From: Drosophila pseudoobscura
Taxonomy: Eukaryota > Arthropoda > Insecta > Diptera > Drosophilidae
Reading direction: 5' to 3'
Assembly (NCBI RefSeq): GCF_009870125.1
Contig: NC_046683.1
Coordinates: forward strand, 38,641,869 to 38,705,868
DNA: 64,000 nt
Shown here: positions 26,801 to 35,832 of the stretch, piece after piece
Layout of the letters: each line of letters begins with the position of its first letter
Position numbering within the stretch: the first letter of the stretch is position 1
Made by a program: the position numbers and the translations under genes
The notes under the pieces: model-generated
Databases searched by the model: none
Seen by the model: the letters and a program-made list of their open reading frames with translations, nothing else
What the model was told of the DNA's origin: nothing

Positions 26801-28126
26801 ACCTCCAAGTTCAAAGTAGACACGGAGGGCAGCAGCAACCGGAGCAAGTCGTCGCACTCGAACTCGCGCAAGTCGTCGCGCGAGAAGCGCCCATCGATGA
26901 TCGGGGAGCTGTGCAGTAGCGGCGGGGGCCAGCGCATACGCAACTCCTACGGCAACATCCACGGCTATCACACCAATCGCTGTCACTTCGGCAACAATAG
27001 GGCCGTGAGTCTCGACCAGTACAGCAGTGGCCACAGCCGGCGTCTGTCCGACGGTCTGCCCCAGGTGATCTCCGACAGCAACGTATTCTACGGACGCCAC
27101 CACCAACGCAGCGGCCCCGAGTCAGCTGGAGCTACAGCCACACAGCGTGGCCAAGAGGACACCAATGCCAACACGAGTGCCGGAGCCGGAGCCAGAGCTG
27201 GGAGCAATATCCAGCTAAATGAACTGCTGGCCCGCACCGAAGCGGACTCAGATGCGGATGGCGAGATCAGTGCCGCAGAGATTCTGGCGTCGACAGCAGC
27301 AGCATCGTCACCGGCAAGTGTCCCCCTGTTGGCAGATGTCGCGGCAAGCGCCTCCTCCAATGGCAACGTGTCGCCCAGTGGACAGCAGCTGGAGCAGATC
27401 GGGTTGGCCAGCAACGGCGGTAGCAGCAGTCGGGCCACGCCCAGTGCCAGCCAGGCCGGAGTCACCGCAGTGTCGAGTGTTGTCGCCATGGCCGGCGGAG
27501 CGCTTGGCGGAGCCGGTGGCAGCTCCGGTAACTCCGGCTCCGGCTCCGGTTCGTGGAAGTCGCGGCTGCGCCAGTTCTCGGACTACTTCAGCTTCAGCTT
27601 TGACAAGGGCAACAAGCGCTTTGGCAGCACCCGCAGCAGTCCCTGCCATGGTCGGGCCAACAACAATGGAACCGGACCCGCACTTAGTACCGGCGACAGC
27701 AACAGCGCTTTGGATGCGGCCAGAGGAGGAGGTTCAGGACTAGAAGCTGGTTCTGGGTCTGGAATGAGTGGCGGTAAGCCGCCGTCCATATGCTGTACCA
27801 TTTCGAATAGCCAGCAAGCGACATCGGGCGGAGCTGGAGCTGTAGGTGGCGGAACGATGCACCGTCATCGGGCCTACAGCCTGGATGTGCCCTGCAGCCG
27901 CGACCAGGGAATGACACGCCACTCGTCCAACGACAGCAGCCGCCAGTCGTCTCGCCACGACGACAGCAACAACACGCTGCACAGTGCAGGCGGTGGAGCC
28001 GGCGAGGTCCCCGGTATACGCATCGCATCCGTGGACGGGGTCGTGGTCATTCCACCCAGCCTCAACGTTGAACTGGAGCTTGGACTGGCCAGTGCCTCCT
28101 CTTCGGAGGTAGTGCCAAAGATTTGA
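8546..28126 (+). CDS. Pde9: cGMP-specific phosphodiesterase 9, seven exons (5' end not found)
   Basis: Class I cyclic nucleotide phosphodiesterase, expected to hydrolyse cGMP to 5'-GMP with high affinity. Exons: 8546-8871, 15375-15526, 15623-15730, 25750-25876, 25950-26245, 26316-26685, 26789-28126. All junctions are GT-AG and phases agree (two bases lead exon 1, then phases 0, 2, 2, 0, 2, 0), giving about 905 codons. The catalytic domain resembles PDE9A closely: [14 protein letters not shown], then [11 protein letters not shown] with the metal-binding [15 protein letters not shown], the DISNE aspartate, VAEPW, and the invariant glutamine in GSQVRFI followed by the aromatic that clamps the purine. 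The tail after about residue 340 is a long low-complexity Ser/Gly/Ala/Asn region, much longer than in vertebrate PDE9A. The first exon here starts mid-codon, so at least one 5' coding exon lies elsewhere; none was recognised upstream. A peptidase gene lies antisense in the intron between exons 3 and 4. The family call is secure; the symbol rests on PDE9A similarity. Confidence 0.9.
9160..9425 (-). mobile_element. DINE-1-like 3' fragment
   Basis: In Pde9 intron A-B. The reverse complement holds GATTATTATTATAGCAAG, the GCAGTGGCTAGGTAAG block, ACTGAGTATCTGGTAGAAA and a degenerate hairpin end. Confidence 0.5.
10243..10300. repeat. Degenerate ATACAG/GCTACA hexamer array
   Basis: About nine imperfect hexamer units in the first Pde9 intron seen. 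Confidence 0.6.
11421..11451. repeat. (CAA)n(CAG)n trinucleotide repeat
   Basis: Six CAA units followed by CAG units in intronic DNA, with no supported coding use. Confidence 0.75.
12270..12345 (-). mobile_element. DINE-1-like 3' hairpin end only
   Basis: The reverse complement contains GGTAAAATAGTAGAGCCGCG and ACGTTTCCCCTCGTTTT, the same terminal module, without internal sequence. Confidence 0.45.
13065..13320 (-). mobile_element. DINE-1-like 5' fragment
   Basis: The reverse complement shows GGATGTGTAACAGCC, ATCCCATAAAGTAG, CAATAGCCTTGTTG and GTCCGTCTTG-type blocks from the 5' half of the complete copies. Confidence 0.45.
13330..15374. other. Pde9 intron A-B, 3' part
   Basis: Non-coding, with a GC-rich patch at 14.7-15.1 kb that contains GCTGGT (14860-14895) and GGACAC (15073-15104) short tandem repeats. 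The overlapping long ORFs on both strands in this patch are repeat-driven shadows. Confidence 0.5.
15073..15104. repeat. (GGACAC)n short tandem repeat
   Basis: Four to five units, the last degenerate, in the intron before Pde9 exon B. Confidence 0.7.
15375..15526 (+). CDS. Pde9: Pde9 exon B, HD motif
   Basis: Follows an AG acceptor (15373-15374) and ends at GTGAGT. It encodes the catalytic HD signature [11 protein letters not shown] and the [10 protein letters not shown] block, nearly identical to mammalian PDE9A. It ends in phase 2; the split arginine codon is completed by the next exon. Confidence 0.9.
15623..15730 (+). CDS. Pde9: Pde9 exon C
   Basis: A 108-base exon, phase 2 in and phase 2 out, encoding [12 protein letters not shown] and the helix that follows. 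The donor is GTGAGT at 15731. The next intron is about 10 kb and holds the antisense peptidase gene and a cluster of repeats. Confidence 0.88.
15731..18371. other. Pde9 large intron, left part
   Basis: Between Pde9 exon C and the antisense peptidase gene. AT-rich apart from short C-rich runs near 16.0 kb. No further gene or complete mobile element recognised. Confidence 0.5.
18372..18377 (-). other. Polyadenylation signal of the M13 peptidase gene
   Basis: The minus strand reads AATAAA about 60 bases beyond the stop codon. It is the first canonical signal after the gene and implies a very short 3' UTR. Confidence 0.6.
18438..20468 (-). CDS. Neprilysin-like M13 zinc metallopeptidase, intronless
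   Basis: A single 676-residue ORF for a secreted or ectoplasmic M13 (neprilysin/ECE) endopeptidase, expected to cleave small extracellular peptides. Residues 1-25 form a signal peptide (hydrophobic [13 protein letters not shown], then GEA). The M13 N-domain cysteine block ([13 protein letters not shown]) follows. The catalytic domain has NAYY, the zinc motif HEMVH at 525-529, ENIAD at 578-582 with the third zinc ligand, the [12 protein letters not shown] substrate segment, and the family-typical C-terminal CxxW (CRIW). All catalytic residues are present, so it looks active. The spacing between HExxH and ENIAD is about 10 residues shorter than in neprilysin. Length fits a secreted family member lacking a transmembrane anchor. 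It lies antisense in the large Pde9 intron. Absence of introns may reflect retroposition, but no poly(A) scar was seen. Confidence 0.93.
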   Translation of the reverse strand: MKLPRITLSCLGLLLLLGHWHFGEASESGWDGEQDCQRLMVNDMDTGEASCENFHQHACGNWYANSTQRGFGAHDRRSQWAALHKKRLVQHFGGLSLKAESNHLATFYGSCMSGLQSLRVYTEALERRAYWPLLNTSSAFASANDAAFDWVAANAGLRRFGAQGLWRLLVQPNWQAADQSIFYLLPPGFELLGGNSMSEFLYQRYLKNLLMELGLRVRRASALAERLVKFERDLRDLLPADVEQTLVLREPQSLSQLDQQLPQLQIRRYFDLLLQGLSSGATEKLLVVADLEYLSRLQRLLGRTDSADPLVLSTWLLLQLPAHFELHLHDDEKLNVRQRHCLEQLSQLLPRQLSQLQIRLSLGDDPVAYEALVLRVQRLFDRLQLQFERQLNETDVFEADRSTQTLAIQKLRDMRLVLPQIVPEEKPVSRPLSSNYDENLLQLSQSRAMAEFRQVVDCQDQICGDSPPVEGFGLDPLSVNAYYRLKQNAIELPLGLLTSPLLQRCSNTIDQEARQAGGMGSILGHEMVHAFDYDGINYDATGQLANGQWPPRAIVRFGLRAGCYLGARYSNATLTINENIADTEGLRLAFEAYRHHSAYRGVTDPRGLKTFFVAFAQNWCGNAPSSGGDSSNAGTGQHAAHSERVNNVLGNFPEFLEIFQCKAASQMSPSEKCRIW
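20544..20568 (-). promoter_or_regulatory. Paired GATA sites flanking an E-box upstream of the M13 gene
   Basis: About 80-100 bases 5' of the start codon the + strand reads CGATAAG (20546-20552), CAGCTG (20556-20561) and TGATAAC (20560-20566). Two GATA-type sites around an E-box so close to a peptidase start codon suggest a compact enhancer or promoter; Drosophila gut genes often use GATA factors. The motif positions are seen; the regulatory role is inferred. Confidence 0.35.
20653..20775 (+). mobile_element. Truncated DINE-1-like 5' end near the M13 gene start
   Basis: TTTATACCCGATACTTAAAGAGTATAGGGG and the following GTGAAAGTGGATGTTTGTAAC block, then a jump to CCCCCACAACGGACGAAAAT. It lies about 185 bases upstream of the peptidase start codon, so it bounds or overlaps that promoter. 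Confidence 0.65.
21297..21865 (+). mobile_element. Internally deleted DINE-1-like element
   Basis: Begins ATACCGGATACTCAAAGAGT, contains the ATATTCTTAACCAGCATCAA and GTCTGTCAGTCCGTC blocks, and ends GGCTCACAACGTTCCCGCTCG. About 570 bp. Its end is joined almost directly to the next complete copy. Confidence 0.65.
21871..22815 (+). mobile_element. Complete DINE-1/Helentron-like element, tandem with the previous copy
   Basis: About 945 bp with the same 5' terminus (TTATACCCGATACTCA), the inverted copy at 22760-22774 (AGTATCGGGTATAAA), and the GAGTTGCGG/CCGCAGCAACTC hairpin at 22781-22804. High similarity to the copy at 6754-7705 suggests relatively recent activity. Confidence 0.7.
22820..25749. 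other. Pde9 large intron, right part
   Basis: No recognisable gene. Short ORFs lack domain features. The sequence just before exon D (25640-25749) is T-rich as expected of an intron 3' end. Confidence 0.5.
25750..25876 (+). CDS. Pde9: Pde9 exon D
   Basis: The acceptor CTCCAG ends at 25749 and the donor GTAAGC starts at 25877. The exon encodes [17 protein letters not shown] and FDYSN, which align with the PDE9A helix carrying the LATDMARH motif. The split codon joined across the 10-kb intron reads asparagine. Confidence 0.9.
25950..26245 (+). CDS. Pde9: Pde9 exon E, second metal aspartate and nucleotide pocket
   Basis: Starts after a TTAG acceptor and ends at GTGAGG. It encodes [20 protein letters not shown] with the conserved metal-binding aspartate, [13 protein letters not shown], and the invariant purine-selective glutamine in SQVRFIG with the clamp phenylalanine. 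The residue just before the glutamine is serine here; as I recall it is alanine in human PDE9A. Confidence 0.92.
26316..26685 (+). CDS. Pde9: Pde9 exon F, C-terminal tail
   Basis: Joined in frame from exon E through a split arginine codon; the donor GTAAGT starts at 26686. It encodes the last helix ([11 protein letters not shown]) and then a disordered Ser/Gly-rich tail. No domain was recognised beyond the catalytic core. Confidence 0.85.
26789..28126 (+). CDS. Pde9: Pde9 last exon to the first stop codon
   Basis: Acceptor TTTCTCAG at 26781-26788. It encodes 445 codons of low-complexity tail with Ser/Arg-rich, Gly/Ser-rich and Ala-rich tracts. The only ordered-looking segment is near [20 protein letters not shown] (translated at about 27553-27612). 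It ends at TGA 28124-28126. The reading frame stays open for 90 further sense codons (see the next entry). Confidence 0.85.
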   Translation, partial: VAEKTSKFKVDTEGSSNRSKSSHSNSRKSSREKRPSMIGELCSSGGGQRIRNSYGNIHGYHTNRCHFGNNRAVSLDQYSSGHSRRLSDGLPQVISDSNVFYGRHHQRSGPESAGATATQRGQEDTNANTSAGAGARAGSNIQLNELLARTEADSDADGEISAAEILASTAAASSPASVPLLADVAASASSNGNVSPSGQQLEQIGLASNGGSSSRATPSASQAGVTAVSSVVAMAGGALGGAGGSSGNSGSGSGSWKSRLRQFSDYFSFSFDKGNKRFGSTRSSPCHGRANNNGTGPALSTGDSNSALDAARGGGSGLEAGSGSGMSGGKPPSICCTISNSQQATSGGAGAVGGGTMHRHRAYSLDVPCSRDQGMTRHSSNDSSRQSSRHDDSNNTLHSAGGGAGEVPGIRIASVDGVVVIPPSLNVELELGLASASSSEVVPKI

Positions 28127-28399
28127 CAACAGGGGAGCACCTACGACTCCAGCACCGAAAAGACAGCCACCGATATCTCGCTGTCCCACCCGGTGCCCAT
28201 CCTGGCCCTGCTCCCGCCGGAGGACATCGATGACGATGAGGATGCGGAAGATCCGGAGCACCAGCTGCAGCCGGACGCCGCCAGCAACTGCGAGGTCTCC
28301 GCCATATCCATTACGGTATGGTCAGCCATCGGGCAGCGGCTCAACGCCCTCGTGTGCCATTGCTGCGAGCGCAAGTTGCCGGAGCCCGAGAATGTCTAA
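28127..28399 (+). CDS. Pde9: Candidate stop-codon readthrough extension of Pde9
   Basis: After the TGA at 28124-28126 the same frame has 90 sense codons and a TAA at 28397-28399. Codon choice is strongly coding-like (CTG, GAG, GAC, GCC, ATC, CCG dominate), unlike ordinary fly 3' UTR. The peptide has an acidic stretch (PPEDIDDDEDAEDPE) and a distinctive end with a Cys-His-Cys-Cys cluster in ALVCHCCERKLPEPENV. The stop context is TGA followed by C, the leakiest context in flies. A 24-base GT...AG stretch (28109-28132) spans the stop but is too short for a normal intron. It could instead be a second frame-matched exon in an unseen splice form, or a recent nonsense mutation in this strain. Confidence 0.7.
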   Translation, partial: QQGSTYDSSTEKTATDISLSHPVPILALLPPEDIDDDEDAEDPEHQLQPDAASNCEVSAISITVWSAIGQRLNALVCHCCERKLPEPENV

Positions 28400-31300
28400 A
28401 TGACTTGCCCCCCAGAGGCACCCCCGCCCGTGACAGCAGCTGTTGGAAGGTTTGGCAGTCGACTGTTGTTTTAATCGATTTTTCCTCTCCTTGTTTTTTG
28501 TTTACCACTTAAGTATTTTTTATTTATGTACACCCACACATACATACACCCACACAAATATATACTGCATATATATACCACATTCAATCGATAACTGATC
28601 CACATCAACCCTAAATATGATTGGCATCTAGAGACTTCTTCTACCTTTTGGTTACCCGAAGATCTAGTTATAGATCTACAGAATAGTTTATTCACAAATG
28701 TCCGCTCAGACCGGCCGATAAATATAGTAATTGTAAGAAACAAAAAATACCTCTTTTTAGAGAATTTGTGAAGACGCAACTTTTTATGGATATACATATG
28801 TATCTCTCGATTATATATTCCAGGGCCAGTTCGGCGAATTCGAAACATTCAAAAACATAAGGCAGTCCCGACTGACTATTGATCGGCCCAAGTGCAATCA
28901 AAAAGTAATATTATTTCGGAAAAAGTGACGGAAAAGTGTGTGGCCATTTCTTAAGAGTATAGCGCCTAATCAGAAAATAGCATACCTTTGTCGACAGCTT
29001 TGAATTCCAACAGCCGATATGATATAATGACATCCATCATACGAAAAATATGGAGAACCAAAAGGAAAACCAACTCCCAGATACCCTCAAGGCCACTTTT
29101 TCAAATTAGTTTCATCGGATTTTTCTCGTTAAAATTTCAAAGTAATTGAATCCGAGAATTTCGCGTTACATATTGTCTTCAGCTTGTTCTTCTACTATAG
29201 GCTCTGAGCCGGCCATTTCCTGAGCATTTTCCCATTTTACCAGAAGCCCGAAACAGTCGTGAGCCGAGATGTTAGGCCCTGTGAAGAGTCGAACGCCATG
29301 CCCTCCAAGTGGCTACCGAGCCGCACTGATTGCCAGACATCAGTGTGGGTCCCAGACCCAGACCCAGACCCAGTCCCAGTCCCAGTTGCAGTTCCAATCT
29401 CGTTTTCATGCGAAATTCACGAATAATTACGCAAAACAAATTTTCTGCCATTGCGAATGCAGTGGGGCTTGGCCTTTCATTCGGAGTTGCAATCTGACCA
29501 GCTATAGTCCTTGGTCCCAGGACCGACGTCTGCCTAATTCCATTTGTCAGTTGCGCGGTTCGATGTTGCTTTTTCCTCCCCTATTTCTGGTTGCTTTTTT
29601 GTTTTTGCATCCCCCCAGCCCCAGCCGAGTCCCAGCCGAGTCCCAATCCTATTCCCACTCCTGCAGTCCCTAGAAAGTCATCAAGTTTTTGGCAGGATGG
29701 CCGCAGGAGCGACTTTCATGGTGATACAATTGGGTTTTTACAGCTGCCGAAGCTGGAGCCGATTCTCATGCTGGCTCTGATGCAGTCCGGTGTTTATGTT
29801 GTTGTTGCTGATGACAGCACTCAATTAGTGGGTGGATAGTGAATTGCAGTTACTACATAGAAGAAGCAATGTGTGATTACATTGACATTTTCACGATTTT
29901 GATTATTCACGAAATTCGGTTGCAATTTTCAGCTGCTACTTTGGCGGAGGCTGGGGTCGGGTGCTGGGTCCATGGCGAACCCCCAACCCCCAATATCAAT
30001 TTGCGAATCGAGTTTCGAATCTCCTCGGAACGAATGAAACAAACTCTATCCACATATCCAGCGAATGGGGCATAGGAGACCAGGATCTGTCATTATTGCC
30101 TATGTAAATTTCTGTATGTAATTATGTTAAGTATAGCTCTGCACATACACACACCAGAACACACTAACTCGCATTCACAGGAGGGCTCTGTATGTGCGAG
30201 CTGATGAAATGTGCTGCCTACTTTTCAGGGAAAACTTTGAGCCGCAATGCCGATACTTTGATTCAATTATAAACTAGACAGCATCGAGTTTCGAATAATC
30301 AAATTATGGAATTCTAGATGGAATACAATGTATTGTACGAGTAGATGGAAGATGGAACTTAGAAGTTAGGATTAGCCGAGCTGGCCCTTGGTACACATTT
30401 AAACCGTAAAAAATGTATTTATTTTTTTTGGTCAAACTTAAGCTAATGAGCATTCAATTGGCGACGGACCTGAAGAAGGCTTAGGTCGAAGCTACAGTTT
30501 AGCTTAAGTTACAGCTAAAACCAAAGTCAATAGGTGTTTACTTGATGTACATTTAAGTGTCTAGCAAATCGCAACCTTATCGAGCAGAACAAATTAACTT
30601 ATTGTGCATTGTAATTGCAGCCTCTGTGTAATTTTTCCCTTTACAAAAAATGTGTGTTGAATTTGATGTTAATACTGATATTGATGTTGATGTTGATTTT
30701 GACTCTGGTGTCTTAAGTGCATGTGAATATTTGTTGCAGAGCATAAGTCATTGAATAGTATACAGTACGTATGGTATAGCCGCACAGGATTGGTGGGAAC
30801 AGTGGGTGGAACTCGCGAGCTCCGATCGCTATGCGGGTCTGCTATACGCGTAGTTAGACTTTTGAGGACGGCTGTCTAGTCGTTAGATTAACGAACGTAT
30901 TGATGTAGGTACATACATTTATCTGTACCAAGATCAACCAAGAGAATTTCGATTCCTACATGTACTCGTGTTTTGATGTGTATGGCTGTACCTAAAGCAA
31001 ATTAAAGTCTAGCAACCAACTCGTACTCCAAATTAAATAGCTAACACATCAAATTGATTTGTTGCCTTATACTATTGTACTACTGATTCTACTACCACTA
31101 TACGACCACTGCTGCGTGGAGCTGTGTTGGTGAGCTTTCGAAGCCTCGGCCGTACGCACCGCCGCCGGACCTGATTGAGTGCGCGTGTGCGTTTGAGTCG
31201 TTGCTCTCCGAGTCGCAGCATTTTATACTTATATTTACTCGTATGGATGCATATTGTTTATGGCCCCAACTTCCCTACTTCCCTTGTTTTGAATGAAAAA

Positions 31301-31402
31301 GATAAAGACTAAAACTTGAATTTAAACGAAAACCAACAAATGCAAACAAAACAAACAACTTTCCAAAAAAACCAAAACAAACAAAATGTAAAAAAAATAA
31401 AA
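28400..31402 (+). other. Pde9: Probable Pde9 3' UTR
   Basis: The base composition drops sharply in G+C after the distal TAA. No AATAAA was found before about 31396 (A-rich tract), although ATTAAA occurs at 31001, so a UTR of up to 3 kb is possible. The CCCAGA/CCCAGT repeat (29345-29390) lies inside. Extent is inferred. Confidence 0.35.
29345..29390. repeat. (CCCAGA/T) short tandem repeat
   Basis: Six to seven imperfect hexamers reading GACCCAGACCCAG and then TCCCAGTCCCAG. Confidence 0.65.
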
Positions 31403-34400
31403 AAAAAATATATTTATCTTAAAGATACCACAACTACAAATCATACAAAAAGAAACTCTAGGTGTTTTACAAATGTATAAAAAAAAATCAAAAGATAACA
31501 AACCCAAAGGAATAACCAAATGTAAGCCATTTTAAGTATAATTAAACTAGTTTATACATAACTCTAAAAGAAACAAAAACCCAAACATACATATTTGCAG
31601 ACCAAGCAAGATCTTGGCAAGAAACAAAGCGAGAGAAGGTCCTGATTCGGCTGGCCGAACCAAAATATACCCCTGCAATGAATTATATTTCACATGAGTA
31701 TTTGGGGATATTTTGTAGCCGTATGTTACTGATGGGCTTTTGGGCATATCCGTCAGATCAGATGACCACGACCACGTTTCTTTTGTGAAAACTTCTTTCC
31801 CAATCGATCATTTCTAGAATAGCTATAGAATATTACCGGCGGAGTCCAATGAAAAGACCGCAACAAGATCTACACAGGAATTAATGATGACACCCTTTGC
31901 AGGGGTATTTCACATCATATTCGGTGTTCAAGAATACTCGTATATTAAGTGTACTTTCTGGCAGTCAATTAAACGCTTTCCCTCTTCCGAAAGTTGGTTG
32001 CGAGCGATGGGGCCCACAACTTATGGATCTGATCTGATCCGTGTATCCGGGCCGGTATAATAAGTTCCAATGGCAAATGTTTGTGTGTACCTATGACATA
32101 TTTGAATACTTAGACAAGGATATGAGCAATTTGGACCAACTTGACTAAACTCACCCCCTATGCCACTAAGCAAAAACAGAAGCAGATACAGAACTCTTTA
32201 CTCGTGCATATGTATGCATGTGTAGATGTAACAGACACACACACGAACACAGACAAACGGACACACACAGACATAATCTTTGTAACAGTAGGAGTAGCAC
32301 TACATATCGCCTTAACTGCAAGCGCGTAGGTCTCTACAAAAATGACCTGTCGTCAAAACGAGCAGAGAGCAACACAAACTAACTTATTAAAGAGCAGAAA
32401 ACAAGAAAACCAAGAAGAGAGGTGGCATCTATAAAACCAAACAGTAAAACAGAAAGACAAGAAAATAATGAAATATTGAAATAGGGAGCTATGTATATAA
32501 CAAAAAATGCAGCAATGTTCCCATTTTGACTTTCGTTTCCGTTCTGCGATCTCACATTCATATGCATTTTTTTGTTAGTGCTATTATTTTCTAACGTAAA
32601 CATATCGTCTGTCAACTGAACCATACAATATATACATATAATATACATGTACATATATGTATATGGCTCCAATTTTAACATTTGAACGAATCAAATCCGC
32701 TGAGTAAAATATATACAATTTCCAATCTAAAATTTACGATTTTCATCTATTTCCGAATGTGCGATTTGGCGAAGCAAAATTCGGCTGATTCGGGAGAAAG
32801 TGAAAATGGGAACTCGCCCTTTGTCCATACCAGAGATGCAGAGAGGTAGACGGGGATGATGATGGGTGCAAAGTGTATATTAGGCATTATTATGGATCTA
32901 CAACGTAGAGCGTTCAAATTCACCTTGGATCGACCTACATAAATACATCTTACCCTTTATAGTTTCGTACGTAACTTACAATGCAGCATACAAACAAAAA
33001 TACAAAAAACTAAAAATTCAAGAGAAAAATTGCAAAACGGTTTCCAACAATAAAACATTCTTAAACACACACACACACTCTCAAATTTTCTGAGTACGTG
33101 GCTTTATAGGAGCTTAAATTTGTCCAAATGCACCTTGGCATCCTCATCCCCATCCTCAAGCAAAGACAAACTCAAGGACACAGCCGAGAAGCTTCTCAAC
33201 AAATGTGCAAAGAGAGAATTATAAAGATAGGGGAATAGAGAGACGCTTCAAAGAGCCCCCTTAAAAAAGTGCTTCTCGCAGGAGAAGAGAATTTATAGAG
33301 AATCACCTTATCCGCTGAGCTGTCCCCTGTGTCAGCGTCAACCACCGATAATGGACCACACAAACGCATGATCCACACCCGACGATACCCCAAATGTATC
33401 CCTGACATAGCGCTCTCCTCCAGACTCGATAAAAAATGTTTCATACGATTCCACTACTAAAACTAAAACATTAACTTTAACTAAACCTACTAATATGTGT
33501 AATAGTGACCCTCCTGACAAAGCCTTTACTTCAAAACACACACAACAAAATACAAAGACTAACGTTTTAATATACAAACCCAAAAATAAAGCTAAACAAA
33601 CAAAAAATAAAGTAAAACTTTAAATTAAATTTTAAGCAAGAAAAAATAAACCAAACAAAATTCAGCAACAGCACTCTTCGGCAGGCCGAAGCTTAGATGC
33701 TCTCTCAACGACCGCATATGTACAAATGTACACAAACTCACACTCACACAGCCGTAAATAGAAAGCTACATGTATTATATATATATATGCCTGATCTACT
33801 TGCTCTTCAGTGTACTAGAAACGGTTTTTTCTCCTCATTCTGAAAGAGAATCCAACACAGAAAACACGAGGCCTGGGATACCCTTGCGAAATGTATGATA
33901 TATGTATGTACGGATGAGGTGATACGATATCCAAAATCGAAGACTATTGATGATCAACGACCAATTGGCGATACAATTTCTGCTTGGGTGTCCGTTCCTT
34001 GTAATATCGTATACGGCTTTTGCAGGGGTATTACAACGCCATATACACTTTCAAGTTTTATGTCAATGAATCTGATCGATATATACATACAATATATATA
34101 CTATATACATATACCGAATAGAACTATATATACATATATACAAATAGCTATAAATTTTAAGAAAACGCAAACCAATTCAGAGTGCAAGCACTCCTCCCAG
34201 ACAAACCGTGCAGAATCCGTGCAAATCGAGAGGAAACTTCTTGCAACTCTGGTAATTCTGGTAACTCTCTGGTAACACATAAACAGTGGGGCATAGATCC
34301 ATGGATCCCCTAACAGAATTCTGAAAAAGATACTTAAACATTTTACCCGACTCTATTGTGTTGTTTAAGCTACAAAAAAAGTATATATTTAAAGGCAGAA

Positions 34401-35400
34401 CAAAGAATAAGTGTAAATTAATTAAATATGCATGCATGCAACGGCAAACTGGCCACCCTGTAACGTGTGCACTTGGCAACACAGCAATCAGCAATGCCCC
34501 TCCACTCCCCAAAGCCCCCAAAACCCCAAGAACTATATATATTATATTGATATTTTTCTGATCGAATGAAAACAATTCTGAGAAGACACCAAAGAGTAAA
34601 GAAAACCAGAGTAAATTCTATGTATACAATGAAAAAATCCAAGCAAGATGGAATAAATAGTTACATACACATACCTATACCTATACATATACATATACAT
34701 ATACATATATATATACATATATACATAAATACATACATGGATGTATTATAAAACTCTTGGCACACTGGAATCGCGGGGGAACGGAACCCCCCTGAAACTC
34801 AAATCAAATCACACACCCCACATCCATGCCCAAAATAAGCGATAGGGAAGACACAGGAAAACTAAAATACATTCTATGAAACTTTTCCCAAAATGCATTT
34901 AAGTGGCACACAAATATTTAAATGAGATCAATGAAAGCAACTTGTATTTAACACTTAAGCTATGTCCAACTCAGATAATGGCGCTCACACACAGATACAG
35001 ACAGAAGTACAGAGAAACGGACAGCCGGTACACACTGCATACGAATACGAACGAACCTATGAGACAAACATATACATACATTAACGAGGACAGAAACACT
35101 CTCCCTCTCACACACACAAGTATTTTTGTGTAAACGTTTAGAAACAGAAAATATGAAACTAATGAATGAATATGAAATACATTGAATAAAATAATTTCCA
35201 AACTACTTATTAAAAAAAACAACAAATTTTGAAGTTTACAATATAGAATGCAAAAAGAAAAAATGGTAGGAAGGAAAGAACGGAAGCAGCTCAAAGTAAA
35301 AAAAAAAACAGTCTGTTTACGCGGAAATAGATAAACATACATTTCCTGGGTGGATTTGGCTGGTGATTCAACCACATTTTGAAAATCGCTAGATTACATA
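31403..35400 (+). other. Strongly A-rich non-coding stretch
   Basis: The + strand is rich in AAAC, AAAT and AAAAA runs with several AATAAA hexamers (e.g. near 33579, 33606 and 33646). No ORF is credible. Strand-asymmetric A-richness downstream of a + strand gene suggests transcribed, extended 3' UTR, but plain intergenic DNA cannot be excluded. Confidence 0.3.
34661..34735. repeat. (CATATA)n-type AT-rich simple repeat
   Basis: Imperfect CATATA/CCTATA units. Confidence 0.65.
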
Positions 35401-35832
35401 AAACTTTTTTTTTATATTTACAGCGAGGTTGGAGTTGAAACTGTTATCCTAGCTTATTTAAAAATAGCACTCGTTACTAAGACCTTCGGCTATGCTATTA
35501 TTATATTATATTATTAATACACTTATTATGAGTTGAGATATGTATATTCCATGGGTTTTAGATTAGATTAATTGGTATAAATTTGTTTCTTTTAAATAGT
35601 TTATGATTTGGTCAATTTCAGTTTTTGATGGGTTAGAAAGAAGTGCCAGGGGCTTAGTGTTAGAGAAGATTTTGGAACGTATGTCTCTGAGTTGTGGGGA
35701 TGGGCAGTCTTTAAGTAAATTTTCTATAGTTATTGGGACGTTGTTTTGGCAATTCGTACAAGTATTTCTTTTAGTAGGGTCTAGGTAATGTTGGTGAGTT
35801 ATTCTTGTATGTCGTAGTCTTAGTCTAATTAT
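35400..35832 (-). mobile_element. 3' end of a non-LTR retrotransposon
   Basis: On the minus strand 35832-35563 encodes about 89 residues ending in TAA: IIRLRLRHTRITHQHYLDPT, then CTNCQNN, IENLLKDCP. This is the C-terminal block after RNase H in I-type LINEs (RLR-GHTRLTH, CxxC, EHLLxECP). A short UTR with a TAA-rich tract (TATTAATAATATAATATAAT) follows; (TAA)n tails are typical of I elements. The copy is 5'-truncated. Confidence 0.6.

Noticed and set aside
28109..28132. A 24-base GT...AG interval that would remove the Pde9 stop codon
   Set aside because: Far below the minimum length of a spliceosomal intron in flies, so it does not explain the open extension by ordinary splicing.
27088..28261. 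Minus-strand and alternate-frame ORFs over the last Pde9 exon
   Set aside because: Shadow frames of a GC-rich coding exon; the + frame joins in phase with upstream Pde9 exons.
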